This document shows, piece after piece, positions 51,525 to 63,342 of a DNA stretch of 64,000 bases. Source of the DNA: Hydractinia symbiolongicarpus (Eukaryota > Cnidaria > Hydrozoa > Anthoathecata > Hydractiniidae); assembly GCF_029227915.1 (NCBI RefSeq), contig NC_079880.1:4528001-4592000 (forward strand). The letters are read 5' to 3'. Within the stretch, counting starts at the first letter, position 1, and the number at the start of each line of letters is the position of its first letter. The translations under genes and the position numbers were made by a program. The notes under the pieces were generated by a model that saw nothing but the letters and a program-made list of their open reading frames with translations, ran no database searches and was not told the origin of the DNA.

Positions 51525-54185
51525 TGACTATACGGGCCGAGTCCGGGATTTACGGGAAATCGCAGGTTTTCGTTTGCCGGCGATTAAACTTCTTTAAAAC
51601 TACAAGTCTCATGGGTTTAGTGGTGAAAAAATAATTTAAAAAATCGTTCGGGAAATGAGTTTACTCCCTGGGTAATTTCCTTGTATACTTTTGACTATAC
51701 GGGCCGAGTCCGGGATTTTCGGGAAGTCGCGGGTTTTTGTTTACCGGCGATTAAACTTCTTTTATTCAGCGTCTCATCAAAAATGAAAGTATTTTTGAAA
51801 ACTGCAAGTCTCATGCGTTTTAGTGGTGAAAAGATTATTGAAAAATCGTTTCGGAAATGAGTTTACTCACAGGGTACTTTCTTTGTATACATTCGACTAT
51901 ACGGGCCAAGCCCGGGATTTACGGGAAATCGCGGGTTTTCGTTTGCCGGCGATTAAACTTCTTTTATTCAGCGTCTCATCAAAAATGAAAACATTTCTGA
52001 AAACTACAAGTCTCATGCGTTTTAGTGGTGAAAAAATGAATTAAAAAATCGTTCGGGAAATGAGTTTACTCCCTGGGTACTTTCTTTGTATACTTTTGAC
52101 TATACGGGCCAAGCCCCGGATTTACGGGAAATCGCGGGTTTTCGTTTGCCAGCGATTAAACTTCTTTTATTCAGCGTCTCATCAGAAATGAAAACATTTT
52201 TGAAAACTACAAGTCTTATGCGTTTTAGTGGTGAAAAAATAATTTAAAAAATCGTTCTGGAAATGAGTTTACTCACAGGGTACTTTCTTTGTATACATTC
52301 GACTATACGGGCCAAGCCCGGGATTTACGGGAAATCGCGGGTTTTCGTTTGCCGGCGATTAAACCTCTTTCATTAAGCGTCTCATCAAAAATGAAAACAT
52401 TTTTAAAAACTACAAGTCTCATGCGTTTTAGTGGTGAAAAAAAAATTTAAAAAATCGTTCAGGAAATGAGTTTACACCCCGGGTACTTTCTTTGTATACT
52501 TTTGACTATACAGGCCGAGTCCGGGATTTACGGGAAATCGCAGGTTTTCGTTTGCCGGCGATTAAACTTCTTTAAAACTACAAGTCTCATGGGTTTAGTG
52601 GTGAAAAAATAATTTAAAAAATCGTTCGGGAAATGAGTTTACTCCCTGGGTAATTAATTTGTATACTTTTGACTATACGGGCCGAGTCCGGGATTTTCGG
52701 GAAGTCGCGGGTTTTTGTTTACCGGCGATTAAACTTCTTTTATTCAGCGTCTCATCAAAAATGAAAGTATTTTTGAAAACTGCAAGTCTCATGCGTTTTA
52801 GTGGTGAAAAGATTATTGAAAAAATCGTTTCGGAAATGAGTTTACTCACAGGGTACTTTCTTGGATACATTCGACTATACGGGCCAAGCCCGGGATTTAC
52901 GGGAAATCGCGGGTTTTCGTTTGCCGGCGATTAAACTTCTTTTATTCAGCGTCTCATCAAAAATGAAAACATTTTTGAAAACTACAAGTCTCATGCGTTT
53001 TAATGGTGAAAAAATGAAATAAAAAATCGTTCGGGAAATGAGTTTACTCCCTGGGTACTATCTTTGTATACTTTTGACTATACGGGCCAAGCCCGGGATT
53101 TACGGGAAATCGCGGGTTTTCATTTGCCGGCGATTAAACTTCTTTTATTCAGCGTCTTATCAGAAATGAAAACATTTTTGAAAACTACAAGTCTTATGCG
53201 TTTTAGTGGTGAAAAAATAATTTAAAAAATCGTTCTGGAAATGAGTTTACTCACAGGGTACTTTCTTTGTATACATTCGACTATACGGGCCAAGCCCGGG
53301 ATTTACGGGAAATCGCGGGTTTTCATTTGCCGGCGATTAAACCTCTTTCATTAAGCGTCTCATCAAAAATGAAAACATTTCTGAAAACTGCAAGTCTCAT
53401 GCGTTTTAGTGGTGAAAAAATGAATTAAAAAATCGTTCGGGAAATGAGTTTACTCCCTGGGTACTTTCTTTGTATACTTTTGACTATACGGGCCAAGCCC
53501 GGGATTTACGGGAAATCGCGGGTTTTCGTTTGCCGGCGATTAAACTTCTTTTATTCAGCGTCTCATCAGAAATGAAAACATTTTTGAAAACTACAAGTCT
53601 TATGCGTTTTAGTGGTGAAAAAATAATTTAAAAAATCGTTCTGGAAATGAGTTTACTCACAGGGTACTTTCTTTGTATACATTCGACTATACGGGCCAGG
53701 TCCGGGATTTACGGGAAATCGCAGGTTTTCGTTTGCGGGCGATTAAACTTCTTTTATTCAGCGTCTCATCAAAAATGAAAACATTTTTGAAAACTACAAG
53801 TCTCATGGGTTTAGTGGTGAAAAAATAATTTAAAAAATCGTTCAGGAAATGAGTTTACTCCCTGGGTACTTTCTTTGTATACTTTTGACTATACGGGCCG
53901 AGTCCGGGATTTACGGGAAGTCGCGGGTTTTTGTTTACCGGCGATTAAACTTCTTTTATTCAGCGTCTCATCAGAAATGAAAACATTTTTGAAAACTACA
54001 AGTCTTATGCGTTTTAGTGGTGAAAAAATAATTTAAAAAATCGTTCTGGAAATGAGTTTACTCACAGGGTACTTTCTTTGTATACATTTGACTATACGGG
54101 CCAAGCCCGGGATTTACGGGAAATCGCGGGTTTTCGTTTGCCGGCGATTAAACCTCTTTCATTAAGCGTCTCATCAAAAATGAAA
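51525..54185 (+). repeat. Long-range duplication, right copy
   Basis: Right partner of 39330-41990, lying on the other side of the 2,804 bp repeat region. Substitutions relative to the left copy include TTTTCATTTGCC near 53119, TTTGCGGGCG near 53733 and ATTTGACTATAC near 54086. The matching ends near 54190, where the left copy changes to the A-rich linker GGTGAAAAAAAATTTTT. Confidence 0.87.
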
Positions 54186-55053
54186 ACATTTCTGAAAACT
54201 ACAAGTCTCATGCGTTTTAGTGGTGAAAAAATGAATTAAAAAATCGTTCGGGAAATGAGTTTACTCCCTGGGTACTTTCTTTGTATACTTTTGACTATAC
54301 GGGCCAAGCCCGGGATTTACGGGAAATCGCGGGTTTTCGTTTGCCGGCGATTAAACTTCTTTTATTCAGCGTCTCATCAGAAATGAAAACATTTTTGAAA
54401 ACTACAAGTCTTATGCGTTTTAGTGGTGAAAAAATAATTTAAAAAATCGTTCTGGAAATGAGTTTACTCACAGGGTACTTTCTTTGTATACATTCGACTA
54501 TACGGGCCAGGTCCGGGATTTACGGGAAATCGCAGGTTTTCGTTTGCCGTCGATTAAACTTATTTTATTCAGCGTCTCATCAAAAATGAAAACATTTTTG
54601 AAAACTACAAGTCTCATGGGTTTAGTGGTGAAAAAATAATTTAAAAAATCGTTCGGGAAATGAGTTTACTCCCTGGGTACTTTCTTTGTATACTTTTGAC
54701 TATACGGGCCGAGTCCGGGATTTACGGGAAGTCGCGGGTTTTTGTTTACCGGCGATTAAATTTCTTTTATTCAGCGTCTCATCAGAAATGAAAACATTTT
54801 TGAAAACTACAAGTCTTATGCGTTTTAGTGGTGAAAAAATAATTTAAAAAATCGTTCTGGAAATGAGTTTACTCACAGGGTACTTTCTTTGTATACATTC
54901 GACTATACGGGCCAAGCCCAGGATTTACGGGAAATCGCGGGTTTTCGTTTGCCGGCGATTAAACCTCTTTCATTAAACGTCTCATCAAAAATGAAAACAT
55001 TTCTGAAAACTACAAGTCTCATGCGTTTTAGTGGTGAAAAAATGAATTAAAAA
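53432..55053 (+). repeat. 811 bp tetramer, two tandem copies
   Basis: Monomer starts at 53432, 54243 and 55054 with the same preceding linker AAAAAATGAATTAAAA define two 811 bp units. GGGCCAGGTCCGGG occurs at 53693 and 54504, and GAAGTCGCGGGTTTTTG at about 53917 and 54728. A related tetramer lies at about 41.2-42.0 kb within the left long-range copy. Confidence 0.82.
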
Positions 55054-58000
55054 ATCGTTCGGAAAATGAGTTTACTCCCTGGGTACTTTCTTTGTATACT
55101 TTTGACTATACGGGCCAAGCCCGGGATTTACGGGAAATCGCGGGTTTTCGTTTGCCGGCGATTAAACTTCTTTAAAACTACAAGTCTCATGGGTTTAGTG
55201 GTGAAAAAATAATTTAAAAAATCGTTCGGGAAATGAGTTTACTCCCTGGGTAATTTCTTTGTATACTTTTGACTATACGGGCCGAGTCCGGGATTTTCGG
55301 GAAGTCGCGGGTTTTTGTTTACCGGCGATTAAACTTCTTTTATTCAGCGTCTCATCAAAAATGAAAGTATTTTTGAAAACTGCAAGTCTCATGCGTTTTA
55401 GTGGTGAAAAGATTATTGAAAAATCGTTTCGGAAATGAGTTTACTCACAGGGTACTTTCTTTGTATACATTCGACTATACGGGCCAAGCCCGGGATTTAC
55501 GGGAAATCGCAGGTTTTCGTTTGCCGGCGATTAAACTTCTTTTATTCAGCGTCTCATCAAAAATGAAAACATTTCTGAAAACTACAAGTCTCATGCGTTT
55601 TAGTGGTGAAAAAATGAATTAAAAAATCGTTCGGGAAATGAGTTTACTCCCTGGGTACTTTCTTTGTATACTTTTGACTATACGGGCCAAGCCCGGGATT
55701 TACGGGAAATCGCGGGTTTTCGTTTGCCAGCGATTAAACTTCTTTTATTCAGCGTCTCATCAGAAATGAAAACATTTTTGAAAACTACAAGTCTTATGCG
55801 TTTTAGTGGTGAAAAAATAATTTAAAAAATCGTTCTGGAAATGAGTTTACTCACAGGGTACTTTCTTTGTATACATTCGAATATACGGGCCAAGCCCGGG
55901 ATTTACGGGAAATCGCGGGTTTTCGTTTGCCGGCGATTAAACCTCTTTCATTAAGCGTCTCATCAAAAATAAAAACATTTTTGAAAACTACAATTCTCAT
56001 GCGTTTTAGTGGTGAAAAAAAAATTTATAAATCGTTCGGGAAATGAGTTTACACCCCGGGTACTTTCTTTGTATACTTTTGACTATACGGGCCGAGTCCG
56101 GGATTTACGAGAAATCGCAGGTTTTCGTTTGCCGGCGATTAAACTTCTTTAAAACTACAAGTCTCATGCGTTTTAGTGGTGAAAAGATTATTGAAAAATC
56201 GTTTCGGAAATGAGTTTACTCACAGGGTACTTTCTTTGTATACATTCGACTATACGGGCCAAGCCCGGGATTTACGGGAAATCGCGGGTTTTCGTTTGCC
56301 GGCAATTAAACCTCTTTCATTAAGCGTCTCATCAAAAATGAAAACATTTCTGAAAACTACAAGTCTCATGCGTTTTAGTGGTGAAAAAATGAATTAAAAA
56401 ATCGTTCGGGAAATGAGTTTACTCCCTGGGTACTTTCTTTGTATACTTTTGACTATACGGGCCAAGCCCGGGATTTACGGGAAATCGCGGGTTTTCGTTT
56501 GCCAGCGATTAAACTTCTTTTATTCAGCGTCTCATCAGAAATGAAAACATTTTTGAAAACTACAAGTCTTATGCGTTTTAGTGGTGAAAAAATAATTTAA
56601 AAAATCGTTCTGGAAATGAGTTTACTCACAGAGTACTTTCTTTGTATACATTCGACTATACGGGCCAAGCCCGGGATTTACGGGAAATCGCGGGTTTTCG
56701 TTTGCCGGCGATTAAACCTCTTTCATTAAGCGTCTCATCAAAAATGAAAACATTTTTGAAAACTACAAGTCTCATGCGTTTTAGTGGTGAAAAAAAAATT
56801 TAAAAAATCGTTCGGGAAATGAGTTTACACCCCGGGTACTTTCTTTGTATACTTTTGACTATACGGGCCGAGTCCGGGATTTACGGGAAATCGCAGGTTT
56901 TCGTTTGCCGGCGATTAAACTTCTTTAAAACTACAAGTCTCATGGGTTTAGTGGTGAAAAAATAATTTAAAAAATCGTTCGGGAAATGAGTTTACTCCCT
57001 GGGTAATTTCTTTGTATACTTTTGACTATACGGGCCGAGTCCGGGATTTTCGGGAAGTCGCGGGTTTTTGTTTACTGGCGATTAAACTTCTTTTAATCAG
57101 CGTCTCATCAAAAATGAAAGTATTTTTGAAAACTGCAAGTCTCATGCGTTTTAGTGGTGAAAAGATTTTTAAAAAATCGTTTCGGAAATGAGTTTACTCA
57201 CAGGGTACTTTCTTTATATACATTCGACTATACGGGCCAAGCCCGGGATTTACGGGAAATCGCGGGTTTTCGTTTGCCGGCGATTAAACTTCTTTTATTC
57301 AGCGTCTCATCAAAAATGAAAACATTTTTCAAAACTACAAGTCTCATGCGTTTTAGTGGTGAAAAAATGAAATAAAAAATCGTTCGGGAAATGAGTTTAC
57401 TCCCTGGGTACTATCTTTGTATACTTTTGACTATACGGGCCAAGCCCGGGATTTACGGGAAATCGCGGGTTTTCGTTTGCCGGCGATTAAACTTCTTTTA
57501 TTCAGCGTCTTATCAGAAATGAAAACATTTTTGAAAACTACAAGTCTTATGCGTTTTAGTGGTGAAAAAATAATTTAAAAAATCGTTCTGGAAATGAGTT
57601 TACTCACAGGGTACTTTCTTTGTATACATTCGACTATACGGGCAAAGCCCAGGATTTACGGGAAATTGCGGGTTTTCGTTTGCCGGCGATTAAACCTCTT
57701 TCATTAAGAGTCTCATCAAAAATGAAAACATTTCTGAAAACTACAAGTCTCATGCGTTTTAGTGGTGAAAAAATGAATTAAAAAATCGTTCGGGAAATGA
57801 GTTTACTCCCTGGGTACTTTCTTTGTATACTTTTGACTATACGGGCCAAGCCCGGGATTTACGGGAAATCGCGGGTTTTCGTTGGCCGGCGATTAAACTT
57901 CTTTTATTCAGCGTCTCATCAGAAATGAAAACATTTTTGAAAACTACAAGTCTTATGCGTTTTAGTGGTGAAAAAATAATTTAAAAAATCGTTCTGGAAA

Positions 58001-59641
58001 TGAGTTTACTCACAGGGTACTTTCTTTGTATACATTCGACTATACGGGCCGAGTCCGGGATTTACGGGAAATCGCAGGTTTTCGTTTGCCGGCGATTAAA
58101 CTTCTTTTATTCAGCGTCTCATCAAAAATGAAAACATTTTTGAAAACTACAAGTCTCATGGGTTTAGTGGTGAAAAAATAATTTAAAAAATCGTTCGGGA
58201 AATGAGTTTACTCCCTGGGTACTTTCTTTGTATACTTTTGACTATACGGGCCGAGTCCGAGATTTACGGGAAGTGGCGGGTTTTTGTTTACCGGCGATTA
58301 AACTTCTTTTATTCAGCGTCTCATCAAAAATGAAAGTATTTTTGAAAACTGCAAGTCTCATGCGTTTTAGTGGTGAAAAGATAATTGAAAAAATCGTTTC
58401 GGAAATGAGTTTACTCACAGGGTACTTTCTTTGTATACATTCGACTATACGGGCCAAGCCTGGGATTTACGGGAAATCGCGGGTTTTCGTTTGCCGGCGA
58501 TTAAACTTCTTTTATTCAACGTCTCATCAAAAATGAAAACATTTCTGAAAACTACAAGTCTCATGCGTTTTAGTGGTGAAAAAAGGAATTAAAAAATCGT
58601 TCGGGAAATGAGTTTACTCCCTGGGTACTATCTTTGTATACTTTTGACTATACGGGCCACGCCCGGGATTTACGGGAAATCGCGGGTTTTCGTTTGCCGG
58701 CGATTAAACTTCTTTTATTCAGCGTCTCATTAGAAATGAAAACATTTTTAAAAACCACAAGCCTCATGGGCTTTAGTGGTGAAATAATAATTTAAAAAAT
58801 CGTTCGGGAAATGAGTTTACACCCCGGGTACTTTCTTTGTATACTTTTGACTATACGGGCCGAGTCCGGGATTCACGGGAAATCGCAGGTTTTCGTTTGC
58901 CGGCGATTAAACTTCTTTTATTCAGCGTCTCATCAAAAATGAAAATATTTTTAAATACTACAAGTCTCATGGGCTTTAGTGGTGAAATAATAATTTAAAA
59001 AATCGTTCGGGAAATGAGTTTACACCCTGGGTACTTTCTTTGTATACTTTTGACTATACGGGCTGAGTCCGGGATTTACGGGAAATCGCAGGTTTTCGTT
59101 TGCCGGCGATTAAACTTCTTTTATTCAGCGTCTCATCAAAAATGAAAACATTTTTGAAAATTACAAGTCTCATGCGTTTTAGTGGTGAAAAAATAACTTA
59201 AAAAATCGTTCGGGAAATGAGTTTACTCCCTGGGTACTTTCTTTGTATACTTTTGACTATGCGGGCCGAGTCCGGGGTTTACGGGAAATGGCGGGTTTTC
59301 GTTTGCCGGCGATTAAACTTCTTTTATTCAGCGTCTCATCAAAAATGAAAACATTTTTGAAAACTACAAGTCTCATGCGTTTTAGTGGTGAAACAATAAC
59401 TTAAAAAATCGTTCGGGAAATGAGTTTACTCCCTGGGTACTTTCTTTGTATACTTTTGACTATGCGGGCCGAGTCTGGGGTTTACGGGAAATGGCGGGTT
59501 TTCGTTTGCCGGCGAATAAACTTCTTTTATTCAGCGTCTCATCAAAAATGAAAACATTTTTGAAAACTACAAGTCTCAAGCGTTTTAGTGGTGAAAAGGT
59601 AATTTAAAAAATCGTTTTGGAAATGAGTTTACTCACAGGGT
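55054..59641 (+). repeat. Right end of block B, mixed monomers
   Basis: About 23 monomers. Short-monomer scars at 55173, 56150 and 56926 are 977 and 776 bp apart. The scar at 56150 is unusual because it is followed by ATGCGTTTTAG rather than the usual ATGGGTTTAG, so it is probably a recombinant. After about 58740 the monomers change to types resembling blocks A and C (AACCACAAGCCTC, AAATACTACAAG, GGGTTTACGGGAAATGGCGGG), with two nearly identical monomers near 59210-59600 just before junction 2. Confidence 0.82.
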
Positions 59642-59740
59642 ACTTTTATTAAGCGTCTCATCAAAAATGAAAACATTTCTGAACTGACACTTGTAGTTTT
59701 CAGAAATGTTATCATTTTTGATGAGACGCTTAATGAAAGT
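59642..59740. other. Polarity switch B to C: hairpin junction 2
   Basis: Arms 59642-59683 and 59699-59740 are 42 bp reverse complements with two mismatches (59711 against 59671, and 59735 against 59647), around a 15 bp spacer. The plus arm contains TAAGCGTCTCATC and the minus arm GATGAGACGCTTA. The last plus monomer is truncated: GGGTACTTT at about 59640 joins directly to TATTAAGCGTC, losing about 85 bp of the monomer middle, with a CTTT-type overlap at the join. Minus polarity starts with TGACACTTGTAG at about 59685. This looks like a fold-back or inverted-duplication breakpoint. A fold-back sequencing chimera is the main alternative. Confidence 0.88.
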
Positions 59741-62160
59741 TGTTTAATCGCCGGCAAACGAAAACCCGCGATTTCCCGTAAATCCCGGACTCGGCCCGTA
59801 TAGTCAAAAGTATACAAAGAAAGTACCCAGGGTGTAAACTCATTTCCCGAACGATTTTTTAAATTATTATTTCACCACTAAAGCCCATGAGACTTGTAGT
59901 ATTTAAAAGTATTTTGATTTTTGATGAGACGCTGAATAAAAGAAGTTTAATCGCCGGCAAACGAAAACCTGCGATTTCCCGTAAATCCCGGACTCGGCCC
60001 GTATAGTCAAAAGTATACAAAGAAAGTACCCAGGGTGTAAACTCATTTCCCGAACGATTTTTTAAATTATTATTTCACCACTAAAGCCCATGAGACTTGT
60101 AGTATTTAAAAATATTTTCATTTTTGATGAGACGCTGATTAAAAGAAGTTTAATCGCCGGCAAACGAAAACCTGCGATTTCCCGTAAGTCCCGGACTCGG
60201 CCCGTATAGTCAAAAGTATACAAAGAAAGTACCCGGGGTGTAAACCCATTTCCCGAACGATTTTTTAAATTATTTTTTCACCACTAAAGCCCATGAGACT
60301 TGTAGTTTTCAAAAATGTTTTCATTTTTGAGGAGACGCGGAATAAAAGAAGTTTAATCGCCGGCAAACGAAAACCTGCGATTTCCCGTAAATCCCGGACT
60401 CGGCCCGTATAGTCAAAAATATACAAAGAAAGTACCCAGGGTGTAAACTCATTTCCCGAACGATTTTTTAAATTATTATTTCACCACTAAAGCCCATGAG
60501 ACTTGTAGTATTTAAAAATATTTTGATTTTTGATGAGACGCTGAATAAAAGAAGTTTAATCGCCGGCAAACGAAAACCTGCGATTTCCCGTAAATCCCGG
60601 ACTCGGCCCGTATAGTCAAAAGTATACAAAGAAAGTACCCAGGGTGTAAACTCATTTCCCGAACGATTTTTTAAATTATTATTTCACCACTAAAGCCCAT
60701 GAGACTTGTAGTATTTAAAAATATTTTCATTTTTGATGAGACGCTGAATAAAAGAAGTTTAATCGCCGGCAAACGAAAACCTGCGACTTCCCGTAAATCC
60801 CGGACTCGGCCCGTATAGTCAAAAGTATACAAAGAAAGTACCCAGGGAGTAAACTCACTTCCCAAACGATATTTTACATTAATTTTCACCACTAAAACGC
60901 ATGAGACTTGTAGTTTTCAGAAATGTTTTCATTTTTGATGAGACGCTTAATGAAAGTTGTTTAATCGCCGGAAAACGAAAACCCGCAATTTCCCGTAAAT
61001 GCCCGGCTTGGCCCGTATAGTCGAATGTATACAAAGAAAGTACCCTGTGAGTAAACTCATTTCCAGAACGATTTTTTAAATTATTATTTCACCACTAAAG
61101 CCCATGAGACTTGTAGTGTTTAAAAATATTTTCATTTTTGATGAGACGCTGAATAAAAGAAGTTTAATCGCCGGCAAACGAAAACCCGCGACTTCCCGTA
61201 AATCCTGGACTCAGCCCGTATAGTCAAAAGTATACAAAGAAAGTACCCAGGGTGTAAACTCATTTCCCGAACTATTTTTTAAATTATTATTTCACCACTA
61301 AAGCCCATGAGACTTGTAGTATTTAAAAATATTTTCATTTTTGATGAGACGCTGAATAAAAGAAGTTTAATCGCCGGCAAACGAAAACCCGCGACTTCCC
61401 GTAAATCCCGGACTCAGCCCGTATAGTCAAAAGTATACAAAGAAAGTACCCAGGGAGTAAACTCATTTCCCGAACGATTTTTTAAATTAATTTTCACCAC
61501 TAAAACGCATGAGACTTGTAGTTTTCAGAAATGTTTTCATTTTTGATGAGACGCTTAATGAAAGTTGTTTAATCGCCGGCAAACGAAAACCTGCGATTTC
61601 CCGTAAATCCCGGGCTTGGCCCGTATAGTCGAATGTATACAAAGAAAGTACCCTGTGAGTAAACTCATTTCCAGAACGATTTTTTATTTATTTTTTCAAC
61701 ACTAAAACGCATGAGACTTGTAGTTTTCAAAAATGTTTTCATTTTTGATGAGACGATTAATGAAAGAGGTTTAATCGCCGGCAAACGAAAACCCGAGATT
61801 TCCCGTAAATCCCGGGCTTGGCCCGTATAGTCAAAAGTATACAAAGATAGTACCCAGGGAGTAAACTCATTTCCAGAACGATTTTTTAAATTATTTTTTC
61901 ACCACTAAAACGCATAAGACTTGTAGTTTTTAAAAATGTTTTCATTTTTGATGAGACGCTGAATAAAAGAAGTTTAATCGCCGGCAAACGAAAACCTGCG
62001 ATTTCCCGTAAATCCCAGACTCGGCCCGTATAGTCAAAAGTATACAAAGAAAGTACCCAGGGTGTAAACTCATTTCCCGAACTATTTTTTAAATTATTAT
62101 TTCACCACTAAAGCCCATGAGACTTGTAGTATTTAAAAATATTTTCATTTTTGATGAGAC
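59694..62160 (-). repeat. Block C trimer periodicity (about 609 bp)
   Basis: TAGTTTTCAGAAATG followed by GAAAGTTGTTTAATCG occurs at 59694, 60911 and 61519, spacings of 1217 and 608 bp. ATTTTGATTT recurs at 59911 and 60520, 609 bp apart. The trimer is looser than the block B repeats, with GTAGTATTTAAAAATATT monomers filling the other positions. Confidence 0.65.
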
Positions 62161-63342
62161 GCTGAATAAAAGAAGTTTAATCGTCGGCAAACGAAAACCC
62201 GCGACTTCCCGTAAATCCCGGGCTTGGCCCGTATAGTCGAATGTATACAAAGAAAGTACCCTGTGAGTAAACTCATTTCCCGAACGAATTTTTAAATTAT
62301 TTTTTCACCACTAAAACGCATGAGACTTGTAGTTTTTAAAAATGTTTTCATTTTTGATGAGACGCTGAATAAAAGAAGTTTAATCGCCGGCAAACGAAAA
62401 CCTGCGATTTCTCGTAAATCCCGGACTCGGTCCGTATAGTCAAAAGTATACAAAGAAAGTACCCGGGGTGTAAACTCATTTCCCGAACGATTTTTTAAAT
62501 TATTATTTCACCACTAAAGCCCATGAGACTTGTAGTTTTTAAAAATGTTTTCATTTTTGATGAGACGCTGAATAAAAAAAGTTTAATTGCCGGCAAACGA
62601 AAACCCGCGACTTCCCGTAAATCCCGGACTCGGCCCGTATAGTCAAAAGAATACAAAGAAAGTACCCAGGGAGTAAACTCATTTCCCGAACGATTTTTTA
62701 AATTTTTTTTCACCACTAAAACGCATGAGACTTGTAGTTTTTAAAAATGTTTTCATTTTTGATGAGACGCTGAATAAAAGAAGTTTAATTGCCGGCAAAC
62801 GAAAACCCGCGTCTTCCCGTAAATCCCAGACTCGGCCCGTATAGTCAAAAGTATACAAAGAAAGTACCCAGGGAGTAATCTCATTTCCCAAACGATATTT
62901 TAAATTAATTTTCACCACTAAATCGCATGAGACTTGTAGTTTTCAGAAATGTTTTAATTTTTGATGAGACGCTAAATAAAAGAAGTTTAATCGCCGGCAA
63001 ACGAAAACCTGCGATTTCCCGTAAATCCCGGACTCGGCCCGTATAGTCAAATGTATACAAAGAAAGTACCCAGGGTGTAAACTCATTTCCCGAACGATTT
63101 TTTAAATTATTATTTCACCACTAAAGCCCATGAGACTTGTATTATTTAAAAATATTTTCATTTTTGATGAGACGCTGAATAAAAGAAGTTTAATCGCCGG
63201 CAAACAAAAACCTGCGATTTCCCGTAAATCCCGGACTCGGCTCGTATAGTCAAAAGTATACAAAGAAAGTACCCAGGGTGTAAACTCATTTCCCGAACGA
63301 TTTTTTAAATTATTATTTCACCACTATAGCCCATGAGACTTG

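Larger units (their letters stand above)
16308..59683 (+). repeat. Satellite array block B (plus polarity)
   Basis: About 215 copies of the same satellite in the plus orientation. Two parts are visible. From 16308 to about 22.6 kb all monomers are full length and many are mirror matches to block A monomers of 12-16 kb. From 22.6 kb to 57 kb twenty short monomers of about 167 bp are interspersed at whole-monomer spacings, with a variant group marked by GATTTTCGGGAAGTCGCGGG. This second part shows the clearest higher-order periodicity: 1385, 978, 2804 and 811 bp. The last 2 kb before the right junction returns to variants seen in blocks A and C, such as AAATACTACAAG at about 58955 and ACTATGCGGGCC at about 59260 and 59460. 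Confidence 0.97.

Noticed and set aside
356-62918. Some seventy short open reading frames of 62-119 codons on both strands as genes
   Set aside because: They are the same satellite monomer read in one sense or antisense frame. They recur with the repeat period, shift frame between monomers because 203 is not a multiple of 3, overlap on opposite strands, and have no consistent upstream signal or recognisable domain.
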